Shown: positions 10,453 to 21,521 of the stretch, in pieces
Layout of the letters: each line of letters begins with the position of its first letter
Position numbering within the stretch: position 1 is the stretch's first letter
Source: Parietaria judaica
Lineage: Eukaryota; Streptophyta; Magnoliopsida; Rosales; Urticaceae
Direction of reading: 5' to 3'
DNA length: 64,000 nt
Assembly (NCBI GenBank): GCA_954871525.1
Contig: OX940863.1
Span: 22,580,001 to 22,644,000 of the forward strand
Program-made: the position numbers and the translations under genes
The notes under the pieces: generated by a model
Told to the model about the DNA's origin: nothing
What the model saw: only the letters and a program-made list of their open reading frames with translations
The model's database searches: none

Positions 10453-11514
10453 CCACTATCTATGTAACGAAGTTATTGTCTATAATTAATGGTTAGTGTT
10501 TCTTGATGTTATTATCAACGTTTTTACTTTGGAATGATTGAACCGCTCTCTAGAAAATAATTAAAATGAATCTTAGAGATATCTGTAACTTAATTTTTAT
10601 AGCAAATAATGTTTAAACTTAAAACAGTTAAAGCCTAATTAAATAAATTATCAATGGTTTAAAATAAAAGCAGAATAAACACATAATAGAATTGCTTACT
10701 ATATGAAAACAAGACAATAAACACGTGCATATATATTATATAAGTAAAGGATAAATGATTATTTCATACATTTCTATTGTATTATTATATGGTCTAAGAG
10801 ACAACTTCTTTGATCTTTTTTAATGTTCTTCGATAATCAAAATCATTAGTGAAATATTTAAATCATAATAACAGAAAAAAAAGAAGATAAAATACGGAAA
10901 CTCTAATCTCTAAATTAGAAAACAGAATTAAGACATAAAGAAAAAAAGTGATACCAAAAATCATTGTGACTTGCTCTATCGATATGAGATATTTCATATC
11001 CGTTAACTTGTCGGTTGTAGATTGTCTTTAGCATAATCAATCGGAGGTGGTTTTTTTTGTTACAATTCTCCTTTTCACACAATCTTTTTTCATGCTATAA
11101 GGCTACATATATAAGTCATCCATAAGCAAATATGCTCGAAAATTAAGCTTACGACAAATAAGTGTACAAGAATTAATTAAGCTTCATATAACTCAAACAC
11201 TTTAAGTCTTTAAGCATCATTGATAAATATTAAATTACATGTATCCGCAAGACGGTGGGATTCAAAGCAAGTATTTCGTTTTGTAATTTTATAAAATCAT
11301 GAAAATCAGTATTCAAATACTATAATATTTATAAGTCGCTGCCATATAAAAAATGTGATGTATACTATCCATCAGCATTGAATATACTAAAGAAAAAAAA
11401 AAGAGTGGATTCCAGGTTAAATAATTAACATATTATCTCACTTACCTAAGAAAATAAGTACTATATTAACTTATAATATTTATGAACTTATATTATATAT
11501 ATATAATAATATAA
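10453..11514. other. Intergenic DNA shared with 19.4-20.6 kb
   Basis: AT-rich sequence without genes. It is a diverged copy of the flank of LTP copy 4, part of the segmental duplication. Confidence 0.6.
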
Positions 11515-11802
11515 GGGCTTATTATAACAAAATACTCAATTAGAGTCAAACTATTTCAAAAAATACTCAAGGTTTAATTAATCCAAATCATACTCATTTT
11601 AAAGATTATTTTCCAAAAATACCCCTACACCCTCGAGCCTCTGCAGTTAAATAAGTGTAACTGTAGATACAATATTGTAACTGTAATAAGTAAGGGTATA
11701 ATTGTCTATAAAAGACCAATTGAGTGTTTCTTTAATTATAAGAAACTTTTGAGTATATTTTAAAAAAAATTCACTCTAATTGAGTATTTTGCTAATAAGT
11801 CC
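11515..11802. mobile_element. MITE with about 35-bp inverted repeats
   Basis: The left end starts GGGCTTATTATAACAAAATA and the right end, read on the minus strand, starts GGACTTATTAGCAAAATACT; both continue CTCAATTAGAGT. The flanks are AT-rich (ATAATATAA / ATAATAATAA), so a 9-10-bp duplication is possible but not certain. The superfamily is unassigned, possibly Mutator-like. Confidence 0.7.
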
Positions 11803-12805
11803 ATAATAATAACACGTTATTTGACTGTAAATCCATATAAAAAAAAAATATTACGTCAAATAACATGAAAAATTTTAAAAAAATTTCCTACCTTAAGTAA
11901 TAATGTATAACTTTCTTATAACACTTTTCAATTTAAGAAGTGACGACAAACAATCAACCAATATTTGGTACGACATGGTATAATCCACAGAAACCTTATG
12001 TCGTTTTCGTTTGATCACGTAGTTCTCAATAAATGCACATATGTTTGTTTGGTGAACGTCTTGATCTTCATTTCAAATAATTTCAAACTATATTAAGCCA
12101 TATTAAATGCATGTAGGACCAACCTAATAGTGAGAGGACACGTTTAGCGTTTCGGCTGCAAATGAAATCTACACCATCGAACAATACTAATAAACATATT
12201 TATTTCTTAAAAATTTAAAAACCAAAAGCTACGAATCATAGCTTTTACTCATGTACAAAAGTTTTAAATCGCTTTTGAGTTTTTTTAACAACAGTTTACC
12301 AAACACTTAAAAAGTAATTTAGTTTATTTTAAAAACAAAAACTGGTATTTTTAAGCTGAACCGAACGCATCTAATGTCTTTTGAATGTAGACATAATTTG
12401 TGCGGGTTAGGCTAAAAGTGAAAATGAAATATCATGAGTTTTTCAGTTTTTATTTATTGTTTTAACCTCTAATTCACTGAGAAAAAGGGTCGGTTATAAA
12501 TTTATCAGAGTCCTAAGTCAAATAAATTTTTAGGGTTCGTTGCGAAAATTTATAGAATCAAATTTCACTAGTAATACGAGTTTGAGATGTGTTTTCAATA
12601 TTAAATTGATGGGTTTTCATGACCGACAAAAATTTGCTAAAAGTGAATACCAATAAACAATACTAAGAAAGAAAATAATCTTCATTCTCAATTCAGACTT
12701 CTATAAATATAACGACACCTTACTCCAATATATCTGCGTCACTTAAATCTATAGTTACATGAATGGGGTATATTATTAAAAACATTGTTTTTTATTTATA
12801 GAAAC
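11803..12805. other. Segmentally duplicated intergenic DNA (copy at 28.4-29.35 kb)
   Basis: No gene. The sequence recurs at about 28444-29353, which reads straight through the copia insertion point. Confidence 0.75.
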
Positions 12806-13198
12806 TGTGGAAATAAACTTGGCTTGTTGACCAAGTAAACTTGCATAGCAAGTTTTTACACTCGGTTACATCTCAAACTTGACTCTCAAGTTTGTTTTTT
12901 TATTAATTGTTTATTAGGTGCTTTTACTTGAGCTTGAAGCCCAAGTTTACCAGCTTCTTATTTCCCTATAAATAGCAACGTGATGCATGTATGAAGAATA
13001 ACTCCCAGCTTTCATTTGACATTAAATCAGAGACAAGTATCTTTTTCTTCCACCTTTTCCTATACAATTTATTTTTCTTTGATTATTTTGAAGCCACCAA
13101 AATCCACTAAGGTGCAAGCATCCTTGTCGTTTTTGCTTTGCTATCTTAGAGTGACTTTTAGTGGTGGACTTTGGCGTCGATCGATTTCGGAACCTACA
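12806..13198 (+). repeat. 5' LTR of copia-1
   Basis: Starts TGTGGAAATAAACTTGG and ends AACCTACA. A TATA-like CCTATAAATAG lies near 12966. It differs from the 3' LTR by four substitutions and one 1-nt indel. Confidence 0.92.
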
Positions 13199-13200
13199 TT

Positions 13201-13212
13201 TGGTATCAGAGC
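13201..13212 (+). promoter_or_regulatory. Primer-binding site of copia-1
   Basis: TGGTATCAGAGC, just after the 5' LTR, is the standard plant copia site complementary to the 3' end of initiator methionine tRNA. Confidence 0.9.
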
Positions 13213-13312
13213 GAGGTCTTTTGAAATTCTTAGTATGCTCTGTGGTTGCGGTTCTGACTGATCTTCCACATCAGAAACGATTTCTTGAGATTTTACTGTG
13301 TGAGCTTTCTCG

Positions 13313-16300
13313 ATGCCGAAGTACATGGAGTCGCCTAGTAAATCAACTGGAGAAGAGACAACGGCAATGAAGATCGTGAAGGAAGGAAACGTGACGCTGC
13401 AGTACCCGATGCTCACGAAGAGCAACTACGCGGTGTGGGCGCTGAAGATGCGAGTTAACCTGCAGGCGCAAGGAGTCTGGGTGGCCGTAGAAGATGGAGA
13501 TGTCGAAGCACGCAAGGATAGGATGGCTCTCGCCGCCATCTGTCAGGGAGTTCCGGAAGATATCCTTCTCATGATCGCCGAGAAGGATTCCGCAAAGAAG
13601 GCGTGGGAGACGTTGCGGACGATGCACATGGACGCAGAACGCGTCAGAGAAGCTAAGGTTCTAACCTTGAAGAGCGAGTTCGAGGTTCTCCGTATGAAAG
13701 ACGGTGAATCCGTGGACGAGTTCTCTATGAAGCTTTCATCTCTTGTAACGGGTATCCGTTCACTAGGCGAACAGGTGGACGAAACCACCGTGGTCAAGAA
13801 ATTCTTACGATCTGTAACTCACAGATACATGCAGATCGTGACGTCGATCGAGCAGTTCGGCGACCTCAAGGCTATGTCAGTCGAGGAGGTTGTCGGTCGT
13901 CTAAAATTCCACGAGGAGAAGCTTCGGGGCTATGGCGACAGAGAAGAGGAGAAACACCTCCTGCTCACGCATGAAGAATGGAAGGCTAAGCAGAAGTGGA
14001 GCCACCGAGAAGGTTCTTCTTCAAGCTCGTCGAGTCGCAACGGATACGGCAGCGAGAGCCGTGGACGTGGCAGAGGCCGAGGTCGAGGACGTGGTCGCGA
14101 CCAGCGTGGTCGAGGCAGTGGCACTCCTCGCCAAGACGGCGCCACCCGCAAGGACAAGAGCACAGTGAAGTGCTATAATTGTCAGAAGTATGGTCACTAC
14201 GCAAATGAGTGTCATACTAAGAACCGCGACGAAGAAGCGAATCTGGTGAGATTCGATGACGACGAGCACGCACTTATGTTCATCGAGGAGATGGTGGATT
14301 TAAGCAGCAACGAGCACGACGACCAGGATGTGGTCGACGAGACACACGTCGAGCAGGATCGCGTCGACGTAGTACTTGACGACCAGGTATCCAGCGAGGA
14401 GGTACCTGACGACCAAGTACTGAGCCGAGAGGACGAGCTGATGATGGCGGAGAAGCCCAGCTCGACCAGCAAGAACGACGAGCAAACCAGAAAGGTGATG
14501 CTCAATGAAGACAAGGTTGTCGCCAACCTACTCGCAGATGGCGAAGAGAAGGTCTATACCGACATTTGGTATTTAGACAACGGAGCCAGCAACCACATGA
14601 CGAGTCATCGAACAAAGTTTGAAGAGCTCGACGAGAGGATCACAGGAAAAGTGAAGTTTGGCGATGGTTCCATCGTCGACATCAAGGGCAGAGGGTCCAT
14701 CCTGTTCAAGTGCAAGAATGGGGACCAGCGCCTGTTGACCGAAGTCTACTACATACCGAAGCTGAAGAGTAACATCATCAGCTTAGGACAGATGACGAAA
14801 ATCGGTCACACAGTGATCCTATCCGGAGAGTTCCTAAAGATGTGGAACTGCGATGGCGCGCTATTGATGAAGGTGAAGAGATCACCGAGTCGGTTGTACA
14901 AGATCAACCTGGTGGTAGATCAACCGATTTGTTTGATGGCGTCAATCGCAGACCCAGCGTGGCTATGGCATGCAAGGCTTGGGCATGTAAACTTCTACGC
15001 GTTCAAGATGATAGGCGACAAGGAGATGGCTTTTGGGGTACCAAAGATTGAACAACCCGACCAACTGTGTGAATGCTGTATGGTCGCGAAACAGGCAAGA
15101 GTGCCGTTTCCGATCAAGGCCAAGTTCCGAGCAGAGCGACCCCTCCAACTGGTGCACGCTGACCTATGTGGTCCAATCACCCCAGCAACCCTAGCCGGCA
15201 ACAAGTACTTCTTTTTGCTTGTTGATGATTACAGTCGCTGGATGTGGGTGTACACGCTCAAAGAGAAGGCAGGAGCCTTTGAAGTCTTCAAGAAGTTCAA
15301 GCGGCTCGTGGAGAACCAGTCAGGACATAGGCTGAAGACTTTGCGAACAGACCGTGGAGGAGAGTTCACGTCTGAGAAGTTCGCAGAGTACTGCGGAGAA
15401 GAAGGTGTAGAGCGACACCTCACCGCACCATACACGCCCCAGCAGAACGGCGTGGTGGAGAGACGGAATCGAACCGTCATGGACACTGCAAGGAGCTTGA
15501 TGAAAAGCATGCAAGTCCCAGCGAGCTTCTGGGGAGAAGCAGTACGTCACGCGGTTTACTTGCTGAACCGCTTGCCGACGAAGGCGCTAGGCGAGCGCAC
15601 CCCTTACCAAGCATGGAAAGGGAAGAAACCTCATCTGGAGCATCTGAAGGTGTTTGGATGCACCGCACATGTGAAGACTGTGGGACCACACCTTAAGAAG
15701 CTAGATGATCGGAGTCAACCGATGGTGTACCTTGGCACCGAGGAAGGGAGCAAGGCACACAGATTTTACGACCCCCGACGCAGCAAAGTGCATGTGAGCA
15801 GAGACGCCGTGTTCAAAGAGGAGAAGAAGTGGGATTTTCGCGACGAGAATGGAGAGCCCGAACAGAACTCGGTGGAGTTCATCCTCGAAGACGAAGAAAC
15901 GGTCGAGCAGGTTGAGGGAGAGAGTCCCTTCTAGAGGCTAGCAACGCTCAGCTCGACGGAAACCAGTTCATCTAGAACCAGCTCACCGCCAGGCTCGCCT
16001 AACCCAGGATCTGGCATGATCACCCCGATCCCAATGACAGCTAGTTCTGGAGGAACTAGCTCAGGAGAGTCGTCAATCAAGGACGGACCAAGAGGGTTTC
16101 GTACCCTGTCCGACGTCTATGAAGAAGCGCGAGAGCTCGATTTGAGCCTAGAAGAGCTCTTGATGGTGAGCACTGAGGAACCAACCAGCTATCGCGAGGC
16201 AGCCACCGAGAAGGAATGGCAAGAAGCGATGAAGAGAGAACTGGAGTCCATTGAGAAGAATCAGACGTGGGAGCTTGTCAACCTTCCAAGAGGACACAAG

Positions 16301-17764
16301 TCAATTGGTTTGAAGTGGGTCTACAAGATCAAGAAAGACTCAGAAGGAAAGATCCTCAAGCACAAGGCCAGACTGGTCGCAAAGGGCTACGTGCAGAAGC
16401 AAGGAGTGGACTTTGAAGAGGTCTTTGCTCCAGTGGCAAGACTCGACACAGTCAGGCTGATCCTAGCCCTCGCAGCTCATTGAGGCTGGAAAATCCATCA
16501 CTTGGACGTTAAATCGGCGTTCCTGAATGGTGAACTGGAAGAAGAAGTCTACGTTGCTCAGCCGGAAGGCTTCGTCGAAAAGACCGCCGAGCACAAAGTG
16601 TACAAGCTGTCAAAAGCTCTTTATGGATTGCGACAAGCACCGCGTGCATGGAACACTCGACTCGACAGGAGTATGAAGAGCCTTGGATTCAAGAAGTGCT
16701 CTCAGGAGCAAGCAGTCTACACGAGGAACTCAGGAGAGGAGGCCCTCATCGTCGGTGTGTATGTCGACGACCTGATCGTGACTGGATCCAGTGCAGAAGG
16801 CATTGATAGATTCAAAAAGCAGATGATGAAGGAGTTCGAGATGAGCGACCTTGGACTACTCTCATACTACCTCGGAATCGAGGTTGATCAGAAGAAGGAA
16901 TGCATCCCGCTAAGGCAGACGGCCTACGCGAAGAAGATTCTGAAGCAATTCAAGATGGCGGATTGCAACCCGAGCAAGTATCCGATGGAACCAAGGTTAA
17001 AACTCGGGAAGGACCCAGATGGAAAACCAGTGGATCCCACGGAGTATAGGCGTGTCGTCGGGTGTCTCAGGTACTTAACCCATACCCGACCGGACATCTC
17101 ATATGCAGTTGGCATGGTGAGTCGTCACATGGAGAAGCCTACCAGTCTACACCAGCAGACTGTGAAGCACATCCTTCGTTACGTAAAGGGAACGATGAGT
17201 TACGGGATCCAGTACGGAAGAGGAAATGGAGCTGAAGAACTGGTCGGTTTTACCGACAGTGACCTAGCCGGTGACATCGATGACAGAAAAAGTACTGGAG
17301 GGATGGCCTTTTATCTCAACAGTAATATGATCACCTGGTAGTCTCAGAAACAGAGAACGGTGGCCCTATCGTCTTGTGAGGCCGAGTTCATGGCAGCGAC
17401 CGCAGCGGCGTGTCAAGCGTTGTGGTTGAGAAACTTATTGAGTGAAGTAACTGGAGCCGAGCAGAAGCCAGTGACTCTCTACGTGGACAACAAGTCCGCG
17501 ATCGCACTGATGAAAAACCCGGTGTTTCATGGACGAAGCAAGCACATCGACACTCGTTTTCACTTTATTCGCGAGTGTGTTGAGAAGTGGGAGATCATCG
17601 TAGAATTTGTCAGCACCAGAGAGCAACGAGCTGACATTCTCACCAAAGCCCTAGCTCGTGTCAAATTCGCGGAGATACGAGAAATACTCAGCATGAAGAA
17701 CCTCGAACCAAGTCAAGTTTACGGGAGAGAATGTGGAAATAAACTTGGCTTGTTGACCAAGTAA
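13313..17764 (+). pseudogene. copia-1 gag-pol polyprotein with three nonsense codons
   Basis: One reading frame carries the whole polyprotein, about 1480 codons. Gag occupies roughly residues 25-230, followed by an RG-rich stretch and a zinc knuckle (C287, C290, H295, C300). The protease has DNGAS at about D422. Integrase has the HHCC region from H553 and the catalytic D617, D680 and E716 (DD35E). RT follows with YVDD at 16760-16771, and RNase H has TDSDLAGD and DNKSAIALM. In-frame stops are TAG at 15932, TGA at 16481 and TAG at 17339. Related copies have arginine (CGA) and glutamine (CAG) at the second and third, so both fit C-to-T changes. There is no frameshift. The frame ends 33 nt inside the 3' LTR. 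Confidence 0.92.
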
Positions 17765-18123
17765 ACTTGCATAGCAAGTTTTTACACTCGGTTACTTCTC
17801 AAACTTGACTCTCAAGTTTGTTTTTTTATTAATTGTTTATTAAGTGCTTTTACTTGAGCTTGAAGCCCAAGTTTACCAGCTTCTTATTTCCCTATAAATA
17901 GCAACGTGATGCATGTATGAAGAATAACCCCAGCTTTCATTTGACATTAAATCAGAGACAAGTATCTTTTTCTTCCACCTTTTCCTATACAATTTATTTT
18001 TCTTTGATTATTTTGAAGCCACCAAAATCCACTAAGGTGCAAGCATCCTTGTCGTTTTTGCTTTGCTATCTTAGAGTGACTTTTAGTGGTGGACTTTGGC
18101 GTCGTTCGATTTCGGAACCAACA
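17732..18123 (+). repeat. 3' LTR of copia-1
   Basis: 392 bp, starting TGTGGAAAT right after the purine tract GGGAGAGAA and ending AACCAACA before the target duplication. Confidence 0.92.
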
Positions 18124-18128
18124 GAAAC

Positions 18129-18676
18129 AAGTGTAAAATAAAATTTGGAGTTTTTAACAAATTTATCAGACATAGAGTAAATTATTTCAAAAAATTAAGA
18201 CCAAAGAAGATGACCTTGTTCGCCTATATATAGCAAAGTTCCGCCGTATATATACAATTATAACATTTCTCTTATAGTTAATATCATGGTTTTAAATATC
18301 GCGGCATATCGTCGATATATCCACGACATGCCTCTAAAATGAGATATGCGGTACGATATTCCAAATAAATCGCTGTCGTTTTCAGATTTATCGCGATATG
18401 TCCTTCGATTTACAGTAAAAATATCTTTTTCGGTCAAGCCTAAAAACGTGGATAAAGTGCTCAATTTTCCAAAAAAACCTAGTTTCAGAACCCTTTCCTA
18501 ATTTGAGGGAAATTAGTATTTTTAGGGTTTGTGAAATATTTTTAGGGGAAAATCGCAAGGTATGTTCGAGATTTACGTTTTATGTTTAGGGTTTGTTAAA
18601 TTTTCAACTTGTATGTTAAACTTGATGATTATCATTTGTTACGGTTTCAGACTATTATGTTCATATTTCTAGTTCG
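18129..18676. other. Duplicated flank plus unknown insertion upstream of LTP copy 4
   Basis: 18129 to about 18285 matches 29355-29510. From about 18286 the sequence diverges into a stretch with repeated ATATCG/CGATAT words (18295-18410) that resembles transposon-end sequence. It then continues to the abrupt start of LTP homology at about 18677. No gene is seen. Confidence 0.55.
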
Positions 18677-19173
18677 TACTTTGCGTGGTGGTCTTGGCCG
18701 TAGCGGTGGCTGGGCCGGAGGCGGTCGAGGCCTTGACATGCGGACAGGTGACGAGCGGCATCAGCCAGTGCCTCGGCTACCTTAGGAAGACCGTGCCCTC
18801 ACCGCCGGGAGGTTGCTGCAGCGGGATTAAGGGTCTCAGCGCCGCTGCCAGCAGTCCAGCCGACCGGAAGACTGCTTGTCAGTGTCTCAAATCGGCCGCC
18901 AGCAGCATCAAAGGCCTCGACCTCGGCCTCGCCGCTGGGCTTCCCGGGAAGTGTGGCGTCAGCGTTCCGTACAAGATCAGCCCCTCTACCAATTGCAACA
19001 AGTACGTGTTAAACCTTGATACTCTTGAAAACAATGCCTTTATAATATTTTTGTGGACTTTTGAATATATATCTTCATAATTATATATATATATATAATA
19101 TATTATTGAGTTGCTTATTTTTTGTTTTGTGTTCTTATAAATTCTTATCGTTGTGTTTTGCAGTGTGAAGTGA
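18677..19173 (+). pseudogene. nsLTP1 pseudogene (LTP copy 4), 5'-truncated
   Basis: Homology to LTP copy 2 starts abruptly inside the signal-peptide region, so ATG and promoter are missing. An in-frame TAG (18670-18672) precedes the homology and no in-frame ATG follows before the mature domain. From there the exon (to 19001), intron and exon 2 (19164..19173) are intact, and all eight cysteines are encoded. Only a few differences separate it from copy 2 (for example GISQ for GIGQ and SSIKG for SGIKG), and the intron and 3' UTR are nearly identical. It cannot make a secreted LTP without a new start. The high identity stops near 19487, so it looks like a recent copied or converted block. Confidence 0.85.
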
Positions 19174-20643
19174 GCATATTGATGGATGAGATTATATCAT
19201 GAATGAGGGATATAGCATAGCATAGGACCATGTGAGATTTGAAAATAAAGTGTGTGTGAATGTTATGTCCACACGTGCGTGTCTCCTTTCTATATGGAGT
19301 GTTTCTTTGTGTTTTTACTTTTATATAATAAGCATGACTGTAATTTCATCTACTGGCCACTTTGTAATGAAGTTATTGTCTATAAGGCTATAATTAATGG
19401 TTAGTGTTTCTTGATGTTCTTATCAACGTTCTTACTTTGGAATGATTAAACCGCTCTCTACCAAATAATAAAATGGATCTTAGAGACAACTTATTAACTA
19501 TCTGTAACTTTATTTTTAAAAGCAAATAATGTTAAAGCTCAAAACAGTCAAAGCTTAATTAAAATAAATTATCGATGGTTTATAATAAAAGCAGAATAAA
19601 GTTTCATAAACACATAATAGAATTGCTTACTATATGAAAACAAGACAATAAACACCCGCGTGCATATATATATATATATATATTATATAAGTAAAGGATA
19701 AATGATTATTTCATACATTTCTATTGTATTATTATATGGTCTAAGAGACAACTTCTTTGATCTTTTTATTCTAGTCTTAGATAATCAAAATCATTAGTGA
19801 AATATTAAAATATAATAACAAAAATAAATAAAAAAAGATAAAAGGCAGAAACTCTAATCTCCAAATTAGAAAACAAAACTAACACATATGGGAAAAAAAA
19901 TTGACACAAAAATCATCGGGATTAGCTCTATCGATATGAAATATACATTAACTTGTCGGTTGCAGATTGTCTTTAGCATAGTTATTGTGGTTATAATTCT
20001 CTTTCTCACACCATCTTTTTCCATGCTATAAGGCTACATGTATAAGTCACCCATACGCAAAGATGCTCGAAAATTAAGCTTACTCCAAATAAGTGTACAC
20101 GAATAAATTAAGCTTCATATAACTCAAACACTTTAACCATCATCGATAAATATTACATGACATGTATCCAAGACGGTGGGATTCAAAGCAAGTATATCGC
20201 TTAGTAATATTATATTAATGAAAATTAGTATTCAAATACTAAAATGATAAGTTAATGCCATAATAATGTGATCTATACAATAAATAAAACGTCTATAAAC
20301 TAATATTGTTGGGACCAGAGAATTTTATTATATTATCGAGGTTATAATTTATCGAGATTAAATTTAGTTATGCTAGGTAGAGTCGGGACCATACAAAAAT
20401 ATTATTTTATCGAAGTTATTAATTTTTTATTGACTATTAATTTAACGAGATTATATTGTACTAGAATAGCATTGAATATAATGAAAAAAAATCTCAGAAT
20501 AAAAAATAAAAGTGGACTCTAGGCTAAATAAATACATTAAGATATTATCTCACTTAGCTAAAAGAATAAGTACTACATTAATTTATAATATATATATGAA
20601 CTTTTATATATATATATATATATATGTGTGTATGTATATATAT
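19174..20643. other. 3' flank of LTP copy 4
   Basis: Up to about 19487 it is nearly identical to the flank of copy 2, then it resembles 10.6-11.5 kb more loosely. A small extra insert (about 20290-20465, with repeated GTTGGGACC / GTCGGGACC words) is absent from the other copy. (TA)n and (TG)n tracts lie at 20607-20643. No gene is seen. Confidence 0.55.
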
Positions 20644-21025
20644 GGAAACATGAAAAAATCACTCCCAAAATGCAAGTTCTACCCGTTTTATTCCCCGAAT
20701 TAATGTATCTGAAAAATTGTTCCCCAACTTGTCTCTTGCCCAATTTTTGCCCAAAATACCCTTTTTTACCTTCAGTTTTTACTCATCTCTCTCATTCTCT
20801 CTAACTCTCTATCATTTTCCCATCTCTATTTGCACACTCGACCTTCGACTTCCAGAGCTGGGATGTTCGTCAAACCTCGGTGTAATTGCATTATAAACCC
20901 GTGGCTGCACTCTTTAATGATACAATATACATTATTCCCTTTATTACAGCAGGGTGTCCATTGATATAATCAAATTCGGGTTATTGATCTTTCACTTGAT
21001 GATCCACACACGAGCAGCCGATTTT

Positions 21026-21495
21026 TGTGAGCTTAAGGTTGACTTAGTCCGTCACACAGAGGAAGTCAGCCCGGGTACCGACCAGAACCGAGGACGAACA
21101 AGCGTTCAGCCTAACTCGGGTGAACACGGGCAGAAGGTCCGAATAGAAGGCAAGCCCGACCAGGGGCAGACGAACAGACCAGCTCGGGGACAGAGAAGTT
21201 GTCCGAGCAGAAAAGGGAAAGCCAGCAACTACCCGCGAAGCTTGAGGAGCAAGCAAAGATCAAGTTAAAGATTTGATAAGATTATTTAGGGTAGTTTCCC
21301 GATGTTGTGCGATTTAGTTAGCTAGAGTTTCGTCTATGTGAGGCTATATAAACCTAGCATTGTACACTTTGTAGCTAGCTGAGTCAATTAGAGTTTTCTT
21401 TGTATATTTGCCTTCAGTTCGTGTTCTTCAATTCCAGTTCGATTTTCGTTGGTGGTGATAGTGTTCTTTGTAGATCCGTGAATTGGGAACCAACA
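21026..21495 (+). repeat. 5' LTR of copia-2
   Basis: 470 bp, starting TGTGAGCTTAAGG and ending GGGAACCAACA. Confidence 0.9.
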
Positions 21496-21521
21496 AGTGG
21501 TATCAGAGCTTCAATCAAAGA

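Larger units (their letters stand above)
7325..10870 (+). repeat. Tandem duplication carrying LTP copies 2 and 3
   Basis: The segment 7325-9060 (promoter, LTP copy 2, 3' flank) is repeated as about 9061-10870 (promoter, pseudogene copy 3, 3' flank). The ATGs are 1724 nt apart. Both promoters share GCCACGTCA and TATA-box regions, and both 3' flanks share long near-identical stretches. The second copy has gained a hAT MITE at 10295. Confidence 0.85.
12806..18123 (+). mobile_element. Complete Ty1/copia retrotransposon (copia-1)
   Basis: A 5318-bp element with two LTRs (TG...CA) and a 5-bp target duplication GAAAC (12801-12805, 18124-18128). A primer-binding site and one gag-pol frame run across the interior. 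The LTRs differ at only five places that I count, so the insertion is recent. The same flank at about 29345-29360 has GAAAC once with no insertion, an empty site. Domain order gag, protease, integrase, RT, RNase H defines Ty1/copia. Three in-frame stops make it non-autonomous as it stands. Confidence 0.95.

Noticed and set aside
13930..14163. Several short frames rich in Arg, Pro or Ser opposite and beside gag
   Set aside because: They are shadows of the RG-rich linker of the copia-1 gag frame.
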